Shown here: positions 8,654 to 17,891 of the stretch, one piece after another
How the letters are laid out: each line of letters begins with the position of its first letter
How positions within the stretch are numbered: position 1 is the stretch's first letter
From: Saprospiraceae bacterium
GTDB taxonomy: Bacteria > Bacteroidota > Bacteroidia > Chitinophagales > Saprospiraceae
DNA: 64,000 nt
Direction: 5' to 3'
NCBI GenBank assembly: GCA_028285545.1
Contig: JANQPA010000005.1
Coordinates: 1-64,000 of the forward strand
Position numbers and translations under genes: made by a program
Notes under the pieces: model-generated
What the model was told of the DNA's origin: nothing
Seen by the model: the letters and a program-made list of their open reading frames with translations, nothing else
The model's database searches: none

Positions 8654-8719
8654 ATATCTCCCTTCATTTTCAAGGACTTTACCTTCTTCTAAATACGGCA
8701 TCACTCTATTTGGGAAGTG
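8654..8719 (-). pseudogene. hemW 3'-end fragment, copy 2 (degenerate)
   Basis: The minus-strand frame reads HFPNRVMPYLEEGKVLENEGRY, which agrees with fragment copy 1 at 15 of 22 residues by my count and less well with intact HemW. The conserved DNA core is the stretch around GGACTTTACCTTCTTCTAAA. The rest of the tail (ADRIAMELF) is lost. It lies between the convergent binding-protein and TonB-receptor genes, in the same orientation as hemW. Confidence 0.65.
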
Positions 8720-8838
8720 AATACATATAACCACCGGGTAACCGTACTGATCCAAAGGAGTGGTGACAAAATCATTTCTGCCACCACATACCCTCACCAA
8801 AGCAATAAATATTTTACTCCTTTATTCATAGGTTAGAA

Positions 8839-11163
8839 TTAGAAATTGTACCTCAATTTTAATCCCCCAAACCACTGTCTCCTGAAAGCAGGATTGAAAA
8901 ACCCACCAAATGTGCTATTAAAAGCGGTGAGACCGCTGTATAATTCATTCCCAAGGTTGTTAACACCTACATAGGGATGAATTGATAATTGGTCTTCTAA
9001 AAGACTGGCCTCATACCCAAGACGTAGGTTAATCACCTGATAGCCGCCCAAAACCATATCATTTGCATCGGTCAAAAAAGTTTCATCGTAGGTATTAAGT
9101 GTAAAATTTAGGTAAGCCCCCACTTTTGTCCTGATATCTGCCATAACAAGAAAAGAATGAGGAATGGTACCGGGCACTTCTTGGCCACTATAATCTACTG
9201 GTACAAAAATAGTGTTGAAGTCCTGGTCGAATTCAGAGCGAACAGTTTGATAATCCACATATTCAAAGTCATTGAACGTATAACCAACTCTTAATTGGGA
9301 TCCATACCAAAAATTATCAGAATCAGTCGCAACATTAATCCCGACCAAAGCCTCAATACCGGTTTGCCTTACTTCACCCGCATTGGTTTTACGTTCTGCA
9401 TTTACGCCTGGGGAGATTTCGAACAATCTACTGATAATAGCATTCTGAACATTAAGGTTGTACAAAGCTAAATCATAGAAAAAACGGCCATTCTTGCCTC
9501 CTCCTCTACTCCCGATTTCGAAATTCCATCCTGTAGAAGATCGAAGATCATTATTTGTAGTTCCATCAGGGTTTAGAAAGTCATTAAAAATTCCTGCGGC
9601 CGGAGGATTAAACCCTTGTCCGGCCGATACATAGATTGAATAGGTGCCAAACCTTTTGAGTAGGGAAAACCGCGGTACTGCCTGATTCACTTTTTGATCG
9701 AATGTTAAAGGATTTGGGGCATTCGTACCACTCTTGATATCATAATTGAATTGATTGAAGCTAAGACCTGCGGTAAAAAAAAGTTGATTGGGAAACTCTA
9801 ACTCTGCCTGTGTAAATGCTAAAAACTGAACGGTCTGTGCTTCGTTTATTGTTATTATGTTTGCTTCACCCGTTTTAAAATTGCCATCGTAGCTGGTTGC
9901 TTCGTTATTGGCGTATCCATATTCAAAACCACCGTCTACTTTTAAGTTGATATTGCCGATCTTGTTTTTGAAGGTTGCTGTAGCCCGTGTATTGAATCCA
10001 TTTGATGGTTCGTCATCAAAAATGGCGAAAAAGGGAAAGCTCAAAATAAACTCTCCTTTATTATCGAAGTAATATCCACCCACGGTAGCACTCCAATTAC
10101 TATTAAATTCGTAATTATATCCAATACCAATAGTGTGTTTATTTGGTCCAAAACCCGTAGGTTGTATAGTATTTGCTGTCGTAGGCGCATTCAAAAAAGT
10201 TTCTTCATCTAGATCCCCCGAAATGTTTATGGTCCTATTTTCATAATTGTAAAGAAAATTCAGATTTCCTTTCGTTCCGGTATACAACTGGCCGTAGAGG
10301 TTAATCACATCCCCTTCTGAATCGCTCATATCCCGATAGCCATCGGTTTGTGATTTGGTATATTGCAAAGCAATGTTTCCCCAATTACCATTGTGTTTAA
10401 TACCAGATGTGCTTCGCCAAGTACCATAGTCCCCGGCCATGAAATCGGTATTCAGTGAAGTTCCTAATCTGGCTGCTCGTTCAGTATTCACTAACACAGT
10501 ACCTCCAAAGCCGGCACCATAAAGTGAACTTCCAGGGCCTTTGATGATTTCCATATTTTCAATAAAATTAATATCCAGACCACCTAAAGGATTACCTCCG
10601 CTTGCAGTAGTAATAGGTATCCCATTCCAGTACATACGATAGCCACTACTATGAACGGATGGTTGTGCAAGCGCCCCGCCTCTGATATTTAGACGATAAT
10701 CGCCAACCGTGTAATAGTCAATCTTCACCCCAGGAACAGCGTTGAAAATAGGAATGATCGTTGTGTTGTCAGCTCGTTGTAAATCAGCAAGGGAGATAAC
10801 CGAAACAGGAGCGGCTACATTCAGAAGTTCCGCATCTTTTTGGTATGCAGTTACAAGGACTTCACTAAGCTGAAGAGTATTTTGGATGAGTTGTATTCTT
10901 AGATAGCCACCAGATGGTTTCACGGTTTGACTTTCGTACCCTAAGTAGCTAACCTGAAAAGGAGTATTCGCGGTAATTTCAAATTCACCTTCTTCATTCG
11001 TAATGGTTCCTTCATTGCTATCGAGCACTTTTACCAAAGCACCGATAATGGCTGCTCCTGTTTTCGAATCAGTTACTTTCCCCTTTTGCATTTGAGCAAA
11101 AAGCTGTATAAACGAAAAAGTAAAAAATAGGATGAAGGCTAGTTTAGTCGAGTTCTTAATCAT
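8839..11163 (-). CDS. TonB-dependent outer-membrane receptor
   Basis: A 774-residue outer-membrane importer. Residues 1-23 form a signal peptide. Residues ~25-95 are a carboxypeptidase-D-regulatory-like (CarboxypepD_reg-like) domain (GKVTDSKTGAAIIGALV), the usual N-terminal extension in Bacteroidota. Residues ~105-225 are the plug, with VISLADLQRADN, NIRGGA and IEIIKGP-type sequence (MEIIKGPGSSLYG). The rest is the 22-strand barrel ending in Phe (LKLRYNF). Length is normal for siderophore or haem receptors and shorter than SusC proteins. The lack of a SusD partner also argues against a glycan role. The convergent neighbour is a BtuF/FecB-type binding lipoprotein, and hemW lies upstream, so iron, haem or B12 complexes are the likely cargo. 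The upstream gap carries small hairpins (11251-11297) that might be operators. Confidence 0.92.
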   Translation of the reverse strand: MIKNSTKLAFILFFTFSFIQLFAQMQKGKVTDSKTGAAIIGALVKVLDSNEGTITNEEGEFEITANTPFQVSYLGYESQTVKPSGGYLRIQLIQNTLQLSEVLVTAYQKDAELLNVAAPVSVISLADLQRADNTTIIPIFNAVPGVKIDYYTVGDYRLNIRGGALAQPSVHSSGYRMYWNGIPITTASGGNPLGGLDINFIENMEIIKGPGSSLYGAGFGGTVLVNTERAARLGTSLNTDFMAGDYGTWRSTSGIKHNGNWGNIALQYTKSQTDGYRDMSDSEGDVINLYGQLYTGTKGNLNFLYNYENRTINISGDLDEETFLNAPTTANTIQPTGFGPNKHTIGIGYNYEFNSNWSATVGGYYFDNKGEFILSFPFFAIFDDEPSNGFNTRATATFKNKIGNINLKVDGGFEYGYANNEATSYDGNFKTGEANIITINEAQTVQFLAFTQAELEFPNQLFFTAGLSFNQFNYDIKSGTNAPNPLTFDQKVNQAVPRFSLLKRFGTYSIYVSAGQGFNPPAAGIFNDFLNPDGTTNNDLRSSTGWNFEIGSRGGGKNGRFFYDLALYNLNVQNAIISRLFEISPGVNAERKTNAGEVRQTGIEALVGINVATDSDNFWYGSQLRVGYTFNDFEYVDYQTVRSEFDQDFNTIFVPVDYSGQEVPGTIPHSFLVMADIRTKVGAYLNFTLNTYDETFLTDANDMVLGGYQVINLRLGYEASLLEDQLSIHPYVGVNNLGNELYSGLTAFNSTFGGFFNPAFRRQWFGGLKLRYNF

Positions 11164-11702
11164 GAGTAATAAAATTGGAATTTTTGAATAGGAAAATGAG
11201 CAAATCTTAAATAATAGAATTAGCCAGAATATATATGGGTCAATACTGCCCTTGATACTATGTCAAGTTCAGTTCAGTAAGCACCACTTGCTCACTGTAT
11301 TTCTCGGATAGCTTGTTTGTAACATTTAGTATTTCATTAATATGATTGAGTAGAGCAACTATTCAGTAGCTTGCTCATTATGCAACATTGTTGCAAATAA
11401 AAGAAAAATTTGTTCTTTTAAAAGCAAAATCAGTTAATTTTTTTCTAAAGGTTTGAGAGTATTCTGAAGCAGTTTTTTTACACTTTATGCAATTTTGGAA
11501 TTCCCAATACTTCGTAGATGAGACTTCTTTCTCTTGGAGTCTTTTTAACAGAACTTTATTTAGCCTTTTCAAAATTGAATAATCCCGTATTATATTGATT
11601 TAATTGCAGGGCCTTATTTAGAGGCTAATGAAGAAGTGATAAAGGTATTTCCTCCAAGGCTTTTGTAGACTGTCTGTCAGATCAGGTGATATCTATTACA
11701 AC
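11164..11702. other. intergenic region with small dyads upstream of TonB receptor
   Basis: 539 bases between hemW and the receptor. A dyad CTTGA-N7-TCAAG lies at 11251-11267, and a hairpin (CAGTAAGCA / TTGCTCACTG, loop about 4) lies at 11275-11297. Either could regulate the receptor by iron or cobalt status, but I see no Fur box or cobalamin riboswitch. A 64-codon minus-strand ORF at 11378-11572 has no recognisable content. The plus strand at about 11590-11680 reads as a short coding-like stub (IAGPYLEANEEVIKVFPPRL) without a start. Confidence 0.45.
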
Positions 11703-12818
11703 TTAGGTTTTAAATAATTCCATTGCAATACGATCTGCTAAATGCTTTCCTTTTTGACTTAAGGTATAATTTCCATTTTTTTCAATGACTTGTCCCTCTT
11801 CCAAAAAAGATTTTATTTCTCTTAAGAAATGTGGTCGAAAAGCTTCTTCCATTTTACTGATCTCCACTCCCCATTTCGTGCGCAAGCCCGTCATGATGTA
11901 TTCGTTATACCTTTGTTCATGACTTAATTGTTCTATTTCAAAAGGCAATTCTCTGTTCGATATCCCTTTTATATAACGGCTATTATTAGCTACATTCCAT
12001 TGTCGGCTTTTGCCATTATAAGAATGAGCAGAAGGCCCTATCCCTAAATAAGGTTTTCCTTTCCAATAGTTAGCATTATGGATGGCATGCCAGCCGGGTT
12101 TGGCAAAATTGGATATTTCATAGTGTTCAAAGCCGTTAGAAGTCATTTTATCGATTAGCATATCAAATTGACGGGAAGCTTGCTCATCATTTACGTTGGC
12201 TACTTTTCCTGTTTTGACCATATGTGCTAATGCGGTACGGTCTTCTACCGTTAGGCAATAGCAGGATAAATGGGGAATTTTATAGTCAATAAGGTAATCC
12301 ATATTCTGAATCCACTGCTCATCGCTGGTGGTTGGAGATCCGTAAATGAGATCGACGGTCAAGTTTTCAAATCCATGTGCCTGAGCTAATTCAATACATT
12401 GATGAGCTTCCCTGGAAGAGTGGGCACGATTCATAAACCTCAGATCCGCTTCTGAAAAAGATTGTATTCCAATACTCAATCGGTTTACTGGTGTATCCTT
12501 CAACATCTTTAACTTTTCCACATTCAAATCATCCGGATTGGCCTCCAGGGTGATTTCAGCTCCTTTTTTTAGGTCAAAAAGCTCGTAAATTTTATTAAAA
12601 AGAAGTTCAAGATCTTCCCCATCTAATAAAGAAGGAGTACCTCCACCGAAATATATTGAGGTAAGCATTTTATCTACCAGGTAATCCTTTCTCATCTCCA
12701 CCTCCTGAACTAAGGAAGCTACCAAGGCTCCTTTTAACTTCAAAGAGGTGGAAAAGTGAAAATCGCAATAGTGACACGCTTGTTTGCAGAAAGGAATATG
12801 AATGTATATGCCCGACAT
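11703..12818 (-). CDS. hemW: HemW, radical SAM haem chaperone
   Basis: A 371-residue radical SAM protein of the HemN-like family. The cluster motif is FCKQACHYC with Cys11, Cys15 and Cys18 (CxxxCxxC). Next come FGGGTPS and EANPDDLN motifs, then RLSIGIQSF and DLIYGSPTTS. The C-terminal HemW domain follows (RQWNVANNSRYI, then the tail DRIAMELFK). The N terminus starts directly with GIYIHIPFC as in HemW, lacking the N-terminal extension and the extra cysteine of true HemN coproporphyrinogen oxidase; HemW binds haem and delivers it to proteins. Start ATG 12818 is unambiguous. Its 3' end is duplicated twice further left (7024-7158, 8654-8719) around the metal-complex uptake genes. Confidence 0.9.
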   Translation of the reverse strand: MSGIYIHIPFCKQACHYCDFHFSTSLKLKGALVASLVQEVEMRKDYLVDKMLTSIYFGGGTPSLLDGEDLELLFNKIYELFDLKKGAEITLEANPDDLNVEKLKMLKDTPVNRLSIGIQSFSEADLRFMNRAHSSREAHQCIELAQAHGFENLTVDLIYGSPTTSDEQWIQNMDYLIDYKIPHLSCYCLTVEDRTALAHMVKTGKVANVNDEQASRQFDMLIDKMTSNGFEHYEISNFAKPGWHAIHNANYWKGKPYLGIGPSAHSYNGKSRQWNVANNSRYIKGISNRELPFEIEQLSHEQRYNEYIMTGLRTKWGVEISKMEEAFRPHFLREIKSFLEEGQVIEKNGNYTLSQKGKHLADRIAMELFKT

Positions 12819-12887
12819 GTATCTAGATTAGAATTTGGGGTAAAACAACTGATTTTACCTGATAGTTGAATTTACAGATTATTTCCC

Positions 12888-13421
12888 TTATTCCGGACCT
12901 TTGGCTCCCACGATAAAACCAACTATTTCACAAGGCTCGCCAAATGGATTTTTCCAGGCATGGCGGGTTCCATTCTGCACAAGTGCATCTCCTGGCTTTA
13001 ATTCGGTAGTATTTCCATTATCTAAATCAAGCATACATTTTCCGGATAATATAAAAAGCATATCCACGGTATTGGACCTGTGCATGGCAGGGTTTTCGGA
13101 GTCTATCGTTGATAACAAACCTGGCATAAGGCCTTCCAATTCTCCCATTGCTGCTTCCATATCCAAATCAGCAGGCGGAGGGGTGCCATCCGGAGGTATT
13201 GTGAATTGGATAAAGCGATATCCTCCTACTGGTGGAAACCAATTATGATAAGTATTTGATGAGCCATCATTTGGTAATTGACTTGCTTCATCTCCACCCC
13301 ATATTGAATGATTTAGCCAACCTGGCATTAAAGAAGCGCCGAAACCTTCACTTACAGATTCTTTTACTATTGTTGCTTTTCCGTCTGAGGAATGGCCAGT
13401 TACAATTGTTCTTACTTTCAT
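12888..13421 (-). CDS. cupin-domain protein
   Basis: A 177-residue single-domain cupin. The C-terminal half holds the barrel: SNTVDMLFILSGKCMLDL, then GNTTELKPGDALVQNGTRHAWKNP, which correspond to the two cupin motifs. The metal-binding set is incomplete in motif 1, where the usual HxH is replaced by HRSNTVD, so catalysis is uncertain; motif 2 keeps the His in TRHAW. The N-terminal half is a variable beta region. It is divergent from a TetR regulator with a shared dyad at 13503-13515 and is probably its target. Similar cupins often act on small aromatic or phenolic compounds or as sensors, but the substrate here is unknown. Confidence 0.75.
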   Translation of the reverse strand: MKVRTIVTGHSSDGKATIVKESVSEGFGASLMPGWLNHSIWGGDEASQLPNDGSSNTYHNWFPPVGGYRFIQFTIPPDGTPPPADLDMEAAMGELEGLMPGLLSTIDSENPAMHRSNTVDMLFILSGKCMLDLDNGNTTELKPGDALVQNGTRHAWKNPFGEPCEIVGFIVGAKGPE

Positions 13422-13497
13422 TTTTTGCTTTTTTGATGATTAGATTTTGTTTGAGAAAAAATAAAGCATACATTTATAAAAACGCTGTAGCTTACGA

Positions 13498-13522
13498 TGT
13501 AGTATACACTGTATACATTACA
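13498..13522. promoter_or_regulatory. dyad operator between cupin and TetR genes
   Basis: The perfect 13-base palindrome TATACACTGTATA at 13503-13515 is extended on both sides by TGTA and TTACA, giving a dyad of about 25 bases. It lies in the 134-base divergent gap, 34 bases before the TetR start. This size and placement are usual for TetR-family operators, so autoregulation and control of the cupin gene are inferred. Confidence 0.65.
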
Positions 13523-13555
13523 AATGTAAACCCATTTTTTTAATTCTGCAAGAAC

Positions 13556-14179
13556 ATGAAGGAAAAAAATTCAAAAAAGCGGGATCAGCTGAATATTGAT
13601 CAAATTATTCAGGCAGGGATAGTCATGATTCAGAATTACGGTTTGGATCAATTAAGTATGCGGAAATTAGCGAAAGAGCTTGGTGTTACCCCAATGGCCC
13701 TCTACCGTCATGTCCAGGATAAGGAGAAGTTACTGGATCTAATTGGTGAGCAGGTTTTATCTGCTATTAAGGAAACACATTTTGAGGGAAATTGGAATGA
13801 AAAAGCCTTTAAATTACATTCATGTTGGAGAGATATTATGCTGGCTAACCCAGAAGTTGGTAAGCTACTCATCATTCGTTTTATTCCAGGGCCTACTACT
13901 ACCTGGATGGCAGAGCGTCTAATTGAATTCCTGGAAGAATCTAATATAGAAGAAGAAGATTTAATGGTCTTAGGGGATACACTTTTTATTTATACCCTGG
14001 GAATTATTAATTATGATCTCACTCGTGGTATCGGTGAACGTGGACAGCATTCCCAATATATTGATCCTTTGGAAACACCTAGAGTGATCCGGTTACTACC
14101 AAAACTGGCCCAAAGAGATCCTGAGGCTATGTTCAAAAGTGGGTATGATGCCATTATAAGGGGATTTATTCATAAGTAA
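13556..14179 (+). CDS. TetR-family regulator
   Basis: A 207-residue repressor. Residues ~14-60 form the TetR helix-turn-helix (IIQAGIVMIQNYGLDQLSMRKLAKELGVTP then MALYRHVQDKEKLL); the MALYRHV form is closer to TetR/TetR_C-type regulators than to AcrR. The C-terminal ligand-binding domain (about 70-207) resembles TetR_C (FEGNWNEKAFKLHSCWRDIM). It is divergent from a cupin gene with a shared palindrome at 13503-13515, which it most likely binds. The inducer is probably a substrate or product of the cupin protein. The ATG at 13556 gives the expected 10-15 residue N-terminal arm. Confidence 0.88.
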   Translation: MKEKNSKKRDQLNIDQIIQAGIVMIQNYGLDQLSMRKLAKELGVTPMALYRHVQDKEKLLDLIGEQVLSAIKETHFEGNWNEKAFKLHSCWRDIMLANPEVGKLLIIRFIPGPTTTWMAERLIEFLEESNIEEEDLMVLGDTLFIYTLGIINYDLTRGIGERGQHSQYIDPLETPRVIRLLPKLAQRDPEAMFKSGYDAIIRGFIHK

Positions 14180-14244
14180 GATGGGTTATTTCCCAGAACA
14201 TTTTGCTGATTTTTAAGTCTATCTGCGCCGTACATATACTTACC

Positions 14245-17200
14245 CTAAAAATCAAAGCGATTATTCCGTTTATCCTTTTCAATAAAGATATAATAAGGAT
14301 CAAGTATGATGTGATCAGGTTTAATGGGTAATTCAAATTGCAAGTTGGAGGTCTTATCTGAAACCCATCGGCTTTCAATTTGGATCAATTTCCCCGACTG
14401 ATCATAAAACCCGATATCTATATTTCCGGAAAAGGAGGTTTTTTCTTCTATCCCCCTTTGATTTACATAAGATTTTCCGGTTTCAATGTTTACATCCACA
14501 GAATATAAATCATCTTGGGAGCTTGTTTCTGCTGAAAGGATTCGATGATCATAAAGCGTAATATTATAAAAAAGATCTTGCAGGAATTCTTTGCTCAAAC
14601 TATCCGGCCAGGCCTCCTCAAAATAGGTATACAGATTTTCTGGCTTTGGATATTGATCTGAATATCTGTATTGGTCAAAAAACTTTTTCAAAGCATGATT
14701 CAAGGAATCTTCTCCGATTACGTTCTGCAGAGCATTCATTGCTACTGCTCCCTTCAGATAAGCCACATACATCTGAGAAGTCCCCAATTGCTCCACATTT
14801 CCTGCAAGAGGTAATTCTCTAAAGCTTGCATTTCCTCTACCACTGAGATAATCTAACATCCTTTGTCTGATCACATTGGTTACATAATCTTCTCCCAGCA
14901 TTTTTTTCGCTGACATCACGGAGGCGTATTCACAAAGTGCTTCCGTTATTATGGTAGCACCTGGAACTCTAGCTGGCATCACCTGATTCAACCACCATTG
15001 ATGGGCCACTTCATGAGCCAAGACCCAGGCCAAAGTATTTACATTATCTGAATCCTGACTTCTATAATCCTCCATAAAGCCAAAATCTGAGGTTAAGGTT
15101 AGCATATTGGGATAGGATTGCCCCTGTGTGTAAAAATCTGGAATCTCGGCCAGTCTCATTTGCGAATATGGATAGGGGCCAAAAGCTTCCGAAGCATATT
15201 GCAGTGTATTTTCTACTACATCAAACATGAAGTCGACATTTTTGTCGTGACTGGGGTGATGATAAATTTCAATTTCAATACCATCTATTTTTCTCTTTTG
15301 TACTTTATATTTTGCGGAGGCAAAAACAAAGCCATTGAACATGGGTTGTTCAGATTTATAGTGAAAATAATTCCTGCTGCCCTCCTTCCAAGTTTTTTCA
15401 AGCTTACCAGTTCCGGCAATCACCTGGTCATCGCTTGTACTTGTAATAGCTTCAAATTGAATCCAGTCGGCTGTGCCAGAAAGAAGATTTTCTCGTTCAT
15501 TTGTTAAGCCTGCTACTCTTTCATCAATTGTTCTGGTTTTTAAACCAAATTCTCGCCTGCTACTCCATCTTGTTAGCTCCATATAGGAATTATATCCAAG
15601 ATGAGGAACATACTGTCCAGTATTAAAAAATAAATTATTGAACATCATCCCATTGCTGAGCATATTCACATTATTTTGACGGATCGTGAAGCCCTTTCTC
15701 TCATAACGCAAGTCAAATTCAAGTTGGAGGGTATCGCCAATAGCAAGTCCTTTTTCTAAAGAAAAATTATAAAACCCAAGAAGGGAGTCTGAAAGTGTTG
15801 GCTCCAATTTATCCAACTGAAGTTTTTTTACGGTCATTTGGCGCAATGAAACCCCTACATCATAAATGATTTCATTTGATTTATTTACCAACAAGTAATG
15901 CCCACTCAGATTTAGCTCTTCTTCATTTGGAAAAAAATCAGCTTTCAGGAATACATCTACAATTTTGGGTTGTGGATTCTGTGCATACTTTTTATATTTC
16001 TTTTCATAATCTGCCCGCGAACTTCGCAATTCTTTCCTTGACATATTATCAGCTAATATCTCCGTATGATAAAATACATTAAAGCTACTTACCCCAATTA
16101 AAAGTATGGCAAAGCCTGTTAAGGCCATCAAGCCAGGAGTTCTTTTTTGTGGAATCATTTTAATCCTATCTATCAATCTGGTGATGGTTCCTCTACGCCA
16201 TAAGACCAGACTCAAAAGCACCAGAATAAGGCTAAGCGACAACCAATAAAATTCCAGGCTAAGTATCCTAGTCAAATAAGGTCCAAAACCTGCCATATCC
16301 GTATAAGGTGTCGGTACCATTATCACAAAAGCAGCCAGGTAGTTATTTACAGAAAAACTCACCGAAGTAGCTGCAATAAAAAAGACCAGCATTAAAAAGA
16401 AGCCAATGTACTTGTTGGGGGCTAGCGTTTGTGCAGTCATCCCCAATAATATCCAGGGCAGATAATAAAGAAAGTGTTTTAAGATCAGAACCTGACTCAG
16501 CAGGCCTACATCAGCCATGCCAAAGCCACTGAAAAGAGGCAGAAAAAAACAGATGACAAATACCAATAATAAATATATTGCAATAACTCCCGACATCGCC
16601 ACCAATTTGGCTACATATGGCATCCAATCCCGAACCGGAAGACTGTCAAATAGGACATCAAATCTATTTTGTTTCTCTTTCCAAATCAACTCGCCCGTAA
16701 AAAAACTAATAATTAATACTACTCCTACAAATAGATTGACATCCAGAATATTTGTGATCAAACTGGTATACGGGTACATCTGCCCGCCAAACTGTCCCTG
16801 CATGCCTTCCAATAAAGCTGTAGAGAGATTTAAAATGCCTAATACGATTATGATCCATAAAACTTTGTTTTTTAACACAAAATTCAAATCATTCCTGATT
16901 AGGCCTATTAGTTGGGCAAGTCTTGCTCTTGAATGAAATTGCTGTTTTACATTTGGCCATACCGTACTCAAGACTCTTGCGGGTCCCATACTTACTAACT
17001 CTTTGGCCTTGCGACTTTTTTTTGCTTTCAATTCAAAAGAAAAGAAATAGAAGCTTGTTAATAAGCTTATAGCTCCCATTCCGCCCCATAATAACCTGTT
17101 TAGTTGAATAATTTTGCTGAAAGGAATCATTAGGCTACTTTTTTCGGCCACACTCCAATACACGCAGGTATTGTACAAGGCTGACAAACCAAATGGGTCC

Positions 17201-17829
17201 AAAATTCCAGCTAGTAATAGATTGGACTCATTCACTGAAAACTGAGAAGTAAAAAATTGGGTAGATGCATATAAGACAAGAAAAACGAAAAGACCGATGT
17301 AAGCAGTGGTAATTTTTTTAGACAAGGTGGCCAGCATAAAAAATACGCCGCCAATAAATAAAATATTGGGTAGGATAAATACCAGGATTGTCCAAATATA
17401 GGCACCAGGGCGAAAGGCACCATACAAACCATCTGATCTGAATAAAGTAGCACATTCTATACCAACTCCTGCCAAAATAAACAATAAGCAGGTAGCAACA
17501 AATGAACCTAAAAATCTTCCAAGCAAATAATCTCCTTTCCTGATAGAGGTTGAAAACAAAAGATCCGCTACATTATGCTCGTAATCCCTGACTACACTAC
17601 TAGCCATAATGATAATCAGAAAAACGATTCCCATTATGGTAGAAAAAATTAAGCGTTCACTAATGACATAAGGAGCATTTCTGCTGATTCGGCCAAGGTT
17701 ACTCAAAACATTTATGCTATCTGTAGCCAATGGAGTCATATTGATTAAAAATAGGATTAGCATAAATGCATAAAACATGGGTTGCCTTAACCTGTATTTT
17801 AATTCCTGAAAAAAGATATAGGAAAACAT
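14245..17829 (-). CDS. ABC-2 permease fused to M1 aminopeptidase
   Basis: A 1194-residue membrane protein. Roughly residues 1-590 form two ABC-2-type permease units with about twelve membrane helices (for example IMGIVFLIIIMASSVV, LFVGVVLIISFFTGEL). Residues ~640-1190 are an M1-type metallopeptidase with zinc motif HEVAH at 939-943 and Glu963 as third ligand; the spacing is 19 residues, one more than in soluble M1 enzymes, as usual for this fused subfamily. The peptidase would lie on the periplasmic side. The gene follows the ATPase at 17892 and the two form one exporter. Such fusions are recurrent in Bacteroidota, but the cargo is not known. The peptidase may process the exported peptide or act independently. 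Confidence 0.9.
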   Translation of the reverse strand: MFSYIFFQELKYRLRQPMFYAFMLILFLINMTPLATDSINVLSNLGRISRNAPYVISERLIFSTIMGIVFLIIIMASSVVRDYEHNVADLLFSTSIRKGDYLLGRFLGSFVATCLLFILAGVGIECATLFRSDGLYGAFRPGAYIWTILVFILPNILFIGGVFFMLATLSKKITTAYIGLFVFLVLYASTQFFTSQFSVNESNLLLAGILDPFGLSALYNTCVYWSVAEKSSLMIPFSKIIQLNRLLWGGMGAISLLTSFYFFSFELKAKKSRKAKELVSMGPARVLSTVWPNVKQQFHSRARLAQLIGLIRNDLNFVLKNKVLWIIIVLGILNLSTALLEGMQGQFGGQMYPYTSLITNILDVNLFVGVVLIISFFTGELIWKEKQNRFDVLFDSLPVRDWMPYVAKLVAMSGVIAIYLLLVFVICFFLPLFSGFGMADVGLLSQVLILKHFLYYLPWILLGMTAQTLAPNKYIGFFLMLVFFIAATSVSFSVNNYLAAFVIMVPTPYTDMAGFGPYLTRILSLEFYWLSLSLILVLLSLVLWRRGTITRLIDRIKMIPQKRTPGLMALTGFAILLIGVSSFNVFYHTEILADNMSRKELRSSRADYEKKYKKYAQNPQPKIVDVFLKADFFPNEEELNLSGHYLLVNKSNEIIYDVGVSLRQMTVKKLQLDKLEPTLSDSLLGFYNFSLEKGLAIGDTLQLEFDLRYERKGFTIRQNNVNMLSNGMMFNNLFFNTGQYVPHLGYNSYMELTRWSSRREFGLKTRTIDERVAGLTNERENLLSGTADWIQFEAITSTSDDQVIAGTGKLEKTWKEGSRNYFHYKSEQPMFNGFVFASAKYKVQKRKIDGIEIEIYHHPSHDKNVDFMFDVVENTLQYASEAFGPYPYSQMRLAEIPDFYTQGQSYPNMLTLTSDFGFMEDYRSQDSDNVNTLAWVLAHEVAHQWWLNQVMPARVPGATIITEALCEYASVMSAKKMLGEDYVTNVIRQRMLDYLSGRGNASFRELPLAGNVEQLGTSQMYVAYLKGAVAMNALQNVIGEDSLNHALKKFFDQYRYSDQYPKPENLYTYFEEAWPDSLSKEFLQDLFYNITLYDHRILSAETSSQDDLYSVDVNIETGKSYVNQRGIEEKTSFSGNIDIGFYDQSGKLIQIESRWVSDKTSNLQFELPIKPDHIILDPYYIFIEKDKRNNRFDF

Positions 17830-17891
17830 AATTTAATGATGGCTTGAGTTCAACAATAACAGCTGGAATTTTCAGATTTGCTTTGGTACTT

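Noticed and set aside
8507-8800. 97-codon minus-strand frame as an intact gene
   Set aside because: Only residues 28-49 resemble anything (the hemW tail) and the frame overlaps the end of the binding-protein gene; treated as a fragment.
11164-11378. Cobalamin riboswitch or Fur box before the TonB receptor
   Set aside because: No B12-box sequence or GATAATGATAATCATTATC-like site was found; only small dyads of unknown meaning.
11378-11572. 64-codon minus-strand ORF upstream of the TonB receptor
   Set aside because: Lys- and Phe-rich, low complexity and without recognisable motif; probably chance in AT-rich DNA.
11590-11682. Coding-like stub on the plus strand (AGPYLEANEEVIK)
   Set aside because: Too short, no start codon, preceded by an in-frame stop, and no family match could be made; could be a gene remnant but cannot be supported.
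13232-13543. 103-codon plus-strand frame across the cupin gene and operator
   Set aside because: Antisense to the cupin N terminus and covers the operator region; Leu-rich shadow frame.
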